Shown here: positions 16,659 to 23,347 of the stretch, in pieces
Numbering within the stretch: position 1 is the first letter of the stretch
Layout: each line of letters begins with the position of its first letter
Assembly (NCBI GenBank): GCA_903845125.1
Contig: CAIMWS010000082.1
Coordinates: forward strand, 1-33,877
Direction: 5' to 3'
Source of the DNA: an uncultured Verrucomicrobiota bacterium
GTDB lineage: Bacteria > Verrucomicrobiota > Verrucomicrobiia > Limisphaerales > UBA1319
DNA: 33,877 bases
The notes under the pieces: generated by a model
Database searches by the model: none
What the model was told of the DNA's origin: nothing
What the model saw: the letters and a program-made list of their open reading frames with translations, nothing else
Translations under genes and position numbers: made by a program

Positions 16659-19436
16659 TCAAGCGGGTTCGAGGGAGGCCACGGCGGACCGCAGGGCGGA
16701 CTCCAAGGCATGGAGGCGCTCCGGGCTGGTGATTTTTCGACCTTCGGTGTCACGCACCATGAAGGTGTCGATGGCGGCGCCTTTTTCGGTGCTGATTTTG
16801 GCGGTGGAGATATCCAATCCCAGGTGGCTCAAAATATGGGACACGGTGTAAAGCAGGCCGATGCGATCCTCGGTTTCAATTTCGATGATGGTGTCGGTTT
16901 CCGAGCTGGAATTATCGAAATTGAGCGTGGTGGCGATGCGCTCGCCCTCCAGGTATTGGTAGAGGGGCCGGCTCTTCTTGAGGGCCGCCAGCAGGGCATC
17001 CAGATCCGCCTGGCCGGTGAGGCAGGCTTTGAAAACCTGCTCGAATTTATCGCGTGCTTCCCGCCCGGGCAGGGCGCCCGTGGCGGCATCGATGACCGTG
17101 AAGGCGTCGAAGATGATGCCGTCGGCCCGGGAGAAAATGCGGGCGCCGAGGATGTTCAACCGCGCGGCGGTGAGGGAGCCAGCGATCTTGCTGAACAGCC
17201 CGCTGCGGTCCCAGGTGCAGATCCGCACCTTGGCGTAAACCCGGTCCGGCAGGTTGACCCACGACACCACCGGCTCCAGGGCGCGGTCCTCCAGCAGGAG
17301 CTGGAACTGCATGAACTGGTGGGCCATCTGCAGGTCGGCCTGGACTTCCTCCGCCGTGGCGGTCTGGAAATAGCGGGGCGGCATGAGGTTGAAATGAGCC
17401 TCGACCTCCTCGGCGTCCGCCTCCTTGCTGACCAGGCGGCGGAGGGCTTGAATGTGCTGGTCCCGCTGCTTTTCCCCGGCCTTGACCCCATCGGCCTGGT
17501 CGTGGAGAAAACGGCAGGCCTCCTCGTATAACGTGAGAATCAAAGCCTCCTTATAGTCGTTCCACAAATCGGCGCGGGTGCCCAGGGTATCGGTAAGGGT
17601 GTGCAGCAGGAGCTGGTGCAGGTTTTCAGCACTCTTGAACTGCAGCGCGAATTTGCGGGCCACGGAGGGATCCTCGAGGTCGCGCTTCTGGGAGACCTGG
17701 ATCATGGCCAGGTGCTGCTCGACCAGGAGCCGGAGAGTCTGGGTGGCGGCGGCATCCAGCCCCAGGCGCCGGGCCACGCGCAGGGCGAGCATGGCGGAGC
17801 GGTCGGCGTGGTGGCGGGAGGGCTCGCTTTTGCCGGCGTCGTGCAGCAGCAGAGCCAGGTAGAGGACGAAGGGGCGCTCGACCTTCTGGAAGATTTCACG
17901 GTACCGGCTGAAGGGCAGCTTGGGGGAGTTCCACACGGCGTCCAGCATTTCCACGCAGACGAGGGTATGCTCATCGGCCGTGTAGCGGTGGAAGAACTCG
18001 TGCTGCACCAGGCAGGTCAGCTTACCGAACTCGGGCAGGTAGCGGCCGAGCAGGCCCACCTCATGCATGGTGCGGAGCACGGGGGCCACGCCGCCCCGCT
18101 GGGAGAGGATCTCCAGGAAGGTTTCGTGCACGTGGGCATCCCTCCAGAAGGCCTTGTCCACCAGGGCGAGGTGGTGGCGGACCATCTGAACGAGGTCCGG
18201 GTGCAGGCGCAGGCCGCGCTGCTGGGCCAGCAGGAACACGCGCATCAGGCGGCGGGGGTGTTCCCGAAACACCAACTTGGAGGCCGGAACGATCTCGCCG
18301 TCCAGAAAATAAAAACCATCCACCTGGGGCGCCGGCGCCTTCTCCCGCCGGCCGAACAGCAGCTGCCGCCAGGAAGTGCGCGGCTTGGGCTTCTGCTGGA
18401 AGGCCAGGCGCTCCTCCACGGTGCGGGTGATCAGGTACACGTTGCGCATGTGGGTGTAGAGCTGCCGCATGAACTTCTCCAGGCGCTGGATCGGGGAGCG
18501 GTCCTCGTAGCCGAGGTTCAAGGCAATGGTGGGCTGCACCCCCTTGAGCAGGATGTCCATGGGGCGGTTGACCTGGTAGTGGAGGTCATTGCGCACACGC
18601 AGCAGGAAATTGTAGGCCTCCTGCAGCTGAAAGCGCTCCTCCCCGCTGATCCACTCCCGCTCCTGCAGCTCCTCCAGGGTGCGGATGCGGTATTTGAACC
18701 AGGCCATCCAGAGCAGGTTCTGGTAATCGCGCAGGCCGCCGCAGCCGTTCTTAATGTTCGGCTCCTGCATGCAGGCGGAGTCGCCATACTTGGCGCGCCG
18801 GGCGGACTGGTCCTCCAGCCGGGCGGCGATGTATTCCTGCTCAAACCCCATCACGCAGCGGGCGGTGACCAGCGCCTCCATGCGCTCGAACAGGGCGGCG
18901 TTACCCGTGATCAGCCGCGCTTCGATCAACGAGGTTTTGGACTGCATGTTTTGGTTGGCCTCCTTCACGCAATCCTCCGGATTCCGCACGGAGTGCCCCA
19001 CCTTCATGCCCAGGTCAAACAGGCAGAGCAGGATTTCCTCGGTCAGCGCGCTCATGCAGCCGCGGTGCTTCCCGTAGGGGCTCACCTCGCCCTCGTGCAG
19101 GAACATGATGTCGATATCGCTGTGCGGGTTCAGCTCCTGGCGCCCGTAGCCGCCGATGGCGACCAGCGCCAGGGGCGGCGGCAGGGTGGTGACCTTGGAG
19201 GGCAGGTGGGCCAGCGCGCCCTGGAGCAGGTACCGCATCAGCACATCCATCAGGACGGAGCGGGCCAGGCAGGTCTCCCGGCCGGGCGCCCCGGCCCGGT
19301 GGCGCAGCTTGAGGCGATGCGACTGCCGTTTCAAAAAGGTTTTGAAACGGGCCAGCTCCGCGTGGGGCGAACGGTTCGAAGGCAGCGTCAACCGCGCCTT
19401 GGCGTCGGCCTCGATCTGTTCCAATAATCTCTGCAC
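16659..19436 (-). CDS. glnD: [Protein-PII] uridylyltransferase/uridylyl-removing enzyme
   Basis: GlnD senses glutamine and adds or removes UMP on PII, controlling nitrogen assimilation. From the GTG at 19436 the protein has 925 residues, within the usual range. The nucleotidyltransferase motif is AIGGYGRQELNPHSDIDIMF, with D107 and D109 binding metal. PII uridylylation-type helices follow, then an HD hydrolase domain with LLHDAGKSEPSRHHADRSA near residue 530. Two C-terminal ACT domains start near residues 737 (RICTWDRSGLFSKIAGSL) and 850 (IEIETEDRIGLLYTVSHIL). The open frame runs a further 380 codons upstream, but this lies opposite the next gene and is not coding. No ATG is available at the expected start and no clear ribosome site is seen, so the start could differ by some codons. 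glnB/glnK are not in the window. Confidence 0.93.
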   Translation of the reverse strand: MQRLLEQIEADAKARLTLPSNRSPHAELARFKTFLKRQSHRLKLRHRAGAPGRETCLARSVLMDVLMRYLLQGALAHLPSKVTTLPPPLALVAIGGYGRQELNPHSDIDIMFLHEGEVSPYGKHRGCMSALTEEILLCLFDLGMKVGHSVRNPEDCVKEANQNMQSKTSLIEARLITGNAALFERMEALVTARCVMGFEQEYIAARLEDQSARRAKYGDSACMQEPNIKNGCGGLRDYQNLLWMAWFKYRIRTLEELQEREWISGEERFQLQEAYNFLLRVRNDLHYQVNRPMDILLKGVQPTIALNLGYEDRSPIQRLEKFMRQLYTHMRNVYLITRTVEERLAFQQKPKPRTSWRQLLFGRREKAPAPQVDGFYFLDGEIVPASKLVFREHPRRLMRVFLLAQQRGLRLHPDLVQMVRHHLALVDKAFWRDAHVHETFLEILSQRGGVAPVLRTMHEVGLLGRYLPEFGKLTCLVQHEFFHRYTADEHTLVCVEMLDAVWNSPKLPFSRYREIFQKVERPFVLYLALLLHDAGKSEPSRHHADRSAMLALRVARRLGLDAAATQTLRLLVEQHLAMIQVSQKRDLEDPSVARKFALQFKSAENLHQLLLHTLTDTLGTRADLWNDYKEALILTLYEEACRFLHDQADGVKAGEKQRDQHIQALRRLVSKEADAEEVEAHFNLMPPRYFQTATAEEVQADLQMAHQFMQFQLLLEDRALEPVVSWVNLPDRVYAKVRICTWDRSGLFSKIAGSLTAARLNILGARIFSRADGIIFDAFTVIDAATGALPGREARDKFEQVFKACLTGQADLDALLAALKKSRPLYQYLEGERIATTLNFDNSSSETDTIIEIETEDRIGLLYTVSHILSHLGLDISTAKISTEKGAAIDTFMVRDTEGRKITSPERLHALESALRSAVASLEPA

Positions 19437-19497
19437 GCCCAGTAAGTGCCACAGCAAGCCCCAAAAGTAAAATGAAAGCACGCTCGCGGCCCGGGCC

Positions 19498-19527
19498 TTG
19501 ACCCGCCTTTTAAGGCGCCGCCATAAT
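19498..19527 (+). promoter_or_regulatory. Promoter of the NifS-like gene, probably leaderless
   Basis: TTGACC (19498-19503), an 18-base spacer and CATAAT (19522-19527) each match the vegetative consensus at 5 of 6 bases. The expected transcription start, 6-7 bases after -10, falls on the ATG at 19533, so the transcript would have no leader. Confidence 0.6.
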
Positions 19528-19539
19528 GGCGCATGCGCC
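19504..19539. promoter_or_regulatory. Three consecutive inverted repeats over the NifS-like promoter and start
   Basis: CGCCTT-TT-AAGGCG (19504-19517) fills the spacer. GCCAT-A-ATGGC (19520-19530) covers the -10. The perfect 12-base palindrome GGCGCATGCGCC (19528-19539) is centred on the start codon. They could bind one or more dimeric repressors or form structure at the 5' end of the mRNA. No known operator is recognised. Confidence 0.45.
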
Positions 19540-20687
19540 GAGTGTATTTGGATCACCAAGCCACCACCGCCCTGCGGGCCGAAGTCCGGGAGGCGATGCT
19601 GCCATGGCTCACCGCGGAATTCGGCAACCCCGCCTCCCTGCACCGGGAAGGCCTGCGGGCGCGGGAGGCGCTGGAGCAGGCGCGCGGCCAAGCGGCGGCT
19701 TTCCTGGCGGCCGGGTCCGCGGACCAGGTTGTTTTCACCTCGGGCGGGGCGGAAGCGATCAACCTGGCCGTCAAAGGAGTGGCTTATGCCAGCCGCAGCC
19801 GGGGGAACCACCTCGTGGTGAGCGCGGTGGAGCATGTGAATGTACTGAACACCGTTGCGTTCCTGGAATCCCAGGGGTTTGCCTGCACGCGGGTGGCGGT
19901 GGACGCCACCGGGCGGGTGGATCCGGAGGCGGTGCGCGCCGCGCTCACCCCGCAGACCATCCTGGCGGCCATCCAGCATGCCAACCACGAGGTGGGGACT
20001 GTGCAGCCGGTGGCGGAAATCGCCCAGGTGACCGCGGAGGCGGGGGTTCCGCTCCTGGTGGATGCCACCGCCAGCGGCGGCTGGCTCCCCACGCGGGTGG
20101 CGGAGCTGGGGGCGGATTTCCTGGTGGTTTCGCCCCACCGTTTTTACGGGCCCAAGGGCGTGGGCATTCTTTACCGCACCCGGCGGGCCCGGATGGCCAG
20201 CCTGCTGCATGGCGGCCCGCAGGAGGGGGGGCGCCGGGCGGGCACCGAAAACGTGGCGGCCATCGTGGGGGCCGGGGTGGCCGGTGAGCTGGCCGGGCGG
20301 GAATTCGCCCGGCGCCAGGCCCACGTGGGCCAGCTCCAGCAGCAGCTTTGGGAGGGGTTGCGGGCGGCGGGGCTGGTCTTGAACGGCCCCCAGCTGGGCC
20401 CGCAGCGGCTCTACACCAACCTCAACCTCAGCGTGCCGGGCCTGGAGGGGGAGGCGCTGGTGCTCCGCTGCGACCTCCAAGGGCTGGCCCTGGCCAGCGG
20501 CTCCAGCTGCCTGAGCAAGGCGGTGAAAATCTCCCATGTCCTGCAGGCCATAGGCCTCGACCACCCCCGCGCCCAAGGCAGCGTGCTTTTCTCACCGGGC
20601 ATGGACAACACGGAGGAGGAGATCCGCTGGGCGGTGGATACTTTCTCCGCCGCCGCCCGGTTCCTGCGCCAGATGTCGCCAGGGTAG
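19533..20687 (+). CDS. NifS/IscS-family protein with PLP-lysine replaced by Arg
   Basis: This 384-residue homologue of PLP-dependent cysteine desulfurases starts with the family block MRRVYLDHQATTALRAEV. It keeps H101 (EHVNVLN), D177 (VDATAS), S200 and H202 (SPHRFYGPKG), RAGTEN (235-240) and the sulfur-carrying Cys C326 in ASGSSCLSKAVKISHVL. The lysine that forms the Schiff base with PLP (SxHK in IscS, K206) is Arg203, encoded by CGT at 20139-20141. Other cofactor contacts also differ: Ala73 for the phosphate-binding Thr (SGGAEA), His152 for the second Asn of NNE, and Ala180 for the Gln near the ring. It cannot work as a normal desulfurase if it binds PLP at all, but could be a regulator, a sulfur acceptor or an enzyme with new chemistry. 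It has a probable leaderless transcript and is divergent from glnD. Confidence 0.85.
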   Translation: MRRVYLDHQATTALRAEVREAMLPWLTAEFGNPASLHREGLRAREALEQARGQAAAFLAAGSADQVVFTSGGAEAINLAVKGVAYASRSRGNHLVVSAVEHVNVLNTVAFLESQGFACTRVAVDATGRVDPEAVRAALTPQTILAAIQHANHEVGTVQPVAEIAQVTAEAGVPLLVDATASGGWLPTRVAELGADFLVVSPHRFYGPKGVGILYRTRRARMASLLHGGPQEGGRRAGTENVAAIVGAGVAGELAGREFARRQAHVGQLQQQLWEGLRAAGLVLNGPQLGPQRLYTNLNLSVPGLEGEALVLRCDLQGLALASGSSCLSKAVKISHVLQAIGLDHPRAQGSVLFSPGMDNTEEEIRWAVDTFSAAARFLRQMSPG

Positions 20688-20777
20688 CCAGGGGCCAGCC
20701 CGGAGGGATTTCCCATTCGAGCGCGCCGAATACGGGCCAGCCGGCGCCAGCCCGCGCGGCGGTCGCAGAGCCGGGCC

Positions 20778-22034
20778 TTACCGGTCCGGGTGGCCGATGC
20801 AATACAGGTGGCTGAAACTGCGCAGGAAGATCTGGCCACCGCTCAAAGCCATGGAGGCGTAGGTCTTTTCGCCCAGCTCGTTGCGGGACACGAGTTCATA
20901 TTTCGGCCCGGCCCGGACCACGTGGGTCACGCCGTCGTCATTCAGGAAATAGAGCAGGCCATCCGCGGCCACGGGTGAGGCATGATGCAGACCCATCGGC
21001 TCTTTCCAGAGGACCTTGCCCGAAGCCGCCTCAAAGCAATAGGCTGACCGGCCGTTGAAGGAGGAGGTGAAAAACCAGTCCCCCACGGCCAGCGGGGAGG
21101 GCACATAGGGCGCCCCGTCGGGGGATTTCCAGGCCACCTTGGTTTGGGTCACGTTGCCCTGGCCGTCCGGTTTGATCGCCAGGAGCACTTTGGCGGGCCA
21201 GCTGGTGCAGGCCAGGACCAAGTCCGCCTGCGCGTTGTAAACGGGCGCAATCACGGCGTCGCTGGCCAGGCCATCCACGAACCACCACACTTTGCCGGTG
21301 CGGGGGTCGAAGCTGGTTACGGCCTGGTTGCCGGGCACGATCACCTGGGCGCGGCCATCCATTTCCCGGATGAGCGGCGGACTGTAGCTCTGGCTGCCGT
21401 TGGCGCAAGGTGTTTTCCAGGCGGTCCGGCCGTCCGCCTGGTTCAGGGCGGCCACAAAATTCTCCCCCTTGCTGTAGCAGCTGAAGATCACCTTGTCCTC
21501 GAACAGCAGCGGGGTGTGGCTGAAGCCCCACTGGCTCTTGAACTGGCCGGGCCGGACCAGCCACTGCCGCCGGCCTTCGAGATCGTAGGCCGCCGCCACC
21601 GCCTCCTCGCGGTCCTGGAAGGTGACATAGACTCTTTCGCCATCACAGGCCGGGGTGGCCGAGGCGTAGCTGTTTTCGTTGTTTTTGGCCTCCAGGGGGG
21701 ACTGCAGGACCACCTGCCGCCACCGGATGGCGCCCGATTTGCGGTCCAGGCAGAGCAGCACGCGCTCCTGGGTTTCCTTCAAGGCTGTGGTAAGGAAGAT
21801 CCGCTCCCCCCAGAGGATCGGGGAAGAATGGCCTTCGCCCGGCAGGGGCTTTTTCCAGACCACGTTTTGGGTGCCGGACCACTGCGTGGGGAAACCCTTT
21901 TCGGTGCTGGTGCCATCCCCGCGCGGGCCACGCCAGGCGGGCCAGTTCTCCGCGCCCGGCAGCGGGGCCGCCAGGCTCAATAAACAAACCAAACCGGCGC
22001 TGAAGCCGGATCCATATAGGTGCGATTTTTTCAC
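20778..22034 (-). CDS. Secreted PQQ-like beta-propeller (BamB/quinoprotein-type) protein
   Basis: This 418-residue exported protein has a signal peptide (hydrophobic FSAGLVCLLSLAAPLPGA). It is followed by WPAWRGPRGDGTSTEKGFP, a start found in Verrucomicrobiota and Planctomycetota PQQ-like beta-propellers. Repeats with AxDxxxGxxxW-type turns are visible: LCLDRKSGAIRW, AAYDLEGRRQWL, AALNQADGRTAWKT, SFDPRTGKVWWF and CFEAASGKVLWKEP, about seven blades in all. Known relatives are BamB-like scaffold proteins or quinoprotein alcohol dehydrogenases, but the catalytic residues of the latter are not seen, so an enzymatic role is doubtful. It is probably periplasmic or surface-located and has its own start after the terminator at 22094-22121. 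It converges on the NifS-like gene. Confidence 0.85.
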   Translation of the reverse strand: MKKSHLYGSGFSAGLVCLLSLAAPLPGAENWPAWRGPRGDGTSTEKGFPTQWSGTQNVVWKKPLPGEGHSSPILWGERIFLTTALKETQERVLLCLDRKSGAIRWRQVVLQSPLEAKNNENSYASATPACDGERVYVTFQDREEAVAAAYDLEGRRQWLVRPGQFKSQWGFSHTPLLFEDKVIFSCYSKGENFVAALNQADGRTAWKTPCANGSQSYSPPLIREMDGRAQVIVPGNQAVTSFDPRTGKVWWFVDGLASDAVIAPVYNAQADLVLACTSWPAKVLLAIKPDGQGNVTQTKVAWKSPDGAPYVPSPLAVGDWFFTSSFNGRSAYCFEAASGKVLWKEPMGLHHASPVAADGLLYFLNDDGVTHVVRAGPKYELVSRNELGEKTYASMALSGGQIFLRSFSHLYCIGHPDR

Positions 22035-22071
22035 GCGCGCAGTGTGCGGGGCGGCGGCGGCGGATTCAAGC

Positions 22072-22093
22072 GCAAAGGCCGTGCAAAGGCCGT
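22072..22093. repeat. Two tandem 11-base units
   Basis: GCAAAGGCCGT occurs twice without a gap (22072-22082 and 22083-22093) between the terminator and the start of the beta-propeller gene. No function is apparent. Confidence 0.8.
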
Positions 22094-22121
22094 GAAAAAA
22101 GACCGCGCCAAGGCCGCGCGG
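22094..22121 (-). terminator. Rho-independent terminator of the beta-helix/hydrolase operon
   Basis: On the minus strand a perfect 6-bp GC stem (CCGCGC with GCGCGG, 7-base loop) is followed directly by TCTTTTTTC. It starts 12 bases after the hydrolase stop codon, so the downstream beta-propeller gene is probably a separate transcript. Confidence 0.75.
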
Positions 22122-22132
22122 AGCGGCGCCGC

Positions 22133-23347
22133 TTAATCACGCTCCACATGTTCCGTGCTGACAACGCAGCCGCGCTCGTCGAACAGGTTCAGGTAATAAA
22201 CGCGGGTTTTATCGGGCAACTCGGCGGTCACGCGGCCGTCCGCGAGGGTGGCGGGAATGGCTTCCCATTTGCGGTCCTGCCAGCGGCCGGTGTCCAGGGT
22301 GTAATTCAGCTCGGCCCTGGCGATGCGCACCGGGGCGGCAAACGTGGCCCAGACACTGGCGCCGGCGGATCCCTGGCCAGTGATCCGGGCCAGGGGTGCC
22401 CCGCCTTTGAGAATGCTGTCGGCAAACACCCGGATTTCCGCGGGATTCTCCCCCGCTCCGCCATGGCCATGGGGCATGCGGAGGCGGATGCAAAGTGCAC
22501 GCGGGCCCCGGGCTTCGCGGTAGGAAAGCTGGAGGGCATCCAGCGGGTAGGCGAAATCGTTGCTGCCGGTCACCCAGAGCATGGGCAACCGGGCCGCCGC
22601 CAGGTAAACCGAGGGATCCCACCAGGCCATCCAGCGCTGGGTCTGGCCGGCATTCAGTTTGCCCAACTGCCCCTCGAAAACGGTGGCCCGGTAAAAGCCG
22701 CAGCCGTAAACGGGCACGGCCAGCTTGAAGCGCGGGTCCACCCCCGCCACGAGGCAGGTCAGGTAGCCGCCCCAGGAAATGCCGGTGACCCCGGTGCGCG
22801 CGGGATCCACCTCGGGCAGGGACCGGAGGAGGGAGTGGGCCAGGATGGCATCGGCGACGGCGTGGTAAGACCACTGGTCCTCGCGGGGCGAGTCCACCTG
22901 GTCAAAACCGCCCCAGCCGGCGGGGCCGCCCTGGGCATCGTGAACCCACTGGCTGTAGTTGCCCACGGGAATCTGGCCGCAGGTGTCCATGGCGATGGCG
23001 GCGTAACCGCGATCCACCCACAGCCGCACCCACTCCTCAAAAGCGGTGCCGCCGCCGCCGTGGATCAAAACCATGCCGGGGGCTTTTTCGCCGGGATTCA
23101 GCGGGGGGAGCCCCAGCCAGGCGAAGACCCGGGTGGGTTTGCCCTGGAACGGCAGGCCGGTGTAAAAAATGGCCTTCACCCCGGTGGATTTGGGGCGTTC
23201 CAGGGCCGACCATTTGGGCGGGGCGGAGAGTGCCTGCAGATCCCAGGGAAGAGGTGAATCCGCGCTTTGGGCCCCGGCGGGGAGGGCGCCAGCGAGCGTC
23301 AGCCAGGCCACGCCGGCCGCCAGAATGTTCATTGGGTATGAGTTCAT
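22133..23347 (-). CDS. Secreted alpha/beta hydrolase, probable carbohydrate esterase
   Basis: This 404-residue exported protein has a signal peptide (MNILAAGVAWLTLAGALPAGAQ after a short N-region). The alpha/beta-hydrolase fold is seen in GMVLIHGGGGTAFEEWV (oxyanion hole), GYAAIAMDTCG, the nucleophile S191 in VTGISWGGYLT, D264 in TGSNDFAYP and the catalytic His in MPHGHGG (H293 or H295). The arrangement resembles acetyl-xylan esterase or dienelactone/prolyl-peptidase-type families. A C-terminal beta-rich domain of about 80 residues follows. The ATG overlaps the stop of the upstream beta-helix gene (ATGA, 4 bases), a strong sign of translational coupling. A role in removing acyl groups from the glycan attacked by the beta-helix protein is the simplest reading, but an enzyme of another specificity is possible. 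Confidence 0.82.
   Translation of the reverse strand: MNSYPMNILAAGVAWLTLAGALPAGAQSADSPLPWDLQALSAPPKWSALERPKSTGVKAIFYTGLPFQGKPTRVFAWLGLPPLNPGEKAPGMVLIHGGGGTAFEEWVRLWVDRGYAAIAMDTCGQIPVGNYSQWVHDAQGGPAGWGGFDQVDSPREDQWSYHAVADAILAHSLLRSLPEVDPARTGVTGISWGGYLTCLVAGVDPRFKLAVPVYGCGFYRATVFEGQLGKLNAGQTQRWMAWWDPSVYLAAARLPMLWVTGSNDFAYPLDALQLSYREARGPRALCIRLRMPHGHGGAGENPAEIRVFADSILKGGAPLARITGQGSAGASVWATFAAPVRIARAELNYTLDTGRWQDRKWEAIPATLADGRVTAELPDKTRVYYLNLFDERGCVVSTEHVERD

Noticed and set aside
17601-19427. Open frame of 608 codons opposite glnD
   Set aside because: Antisense shadow of a high-GC gene; low-complexity composition and no family motif. The same holds for 5610-7244, 12662-13798, 15135-16295 and 23866-25662.
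19437-20576. N-terminal extension of the glnD frame by 380 codons
   Set aside because: It lies antisense to the well-supported NifS-like gene, is rich in Gly/His/Gln/Arg as antisense frames of GC-rich genes are, and matches no GlnD domain. GlnD is full length without it.
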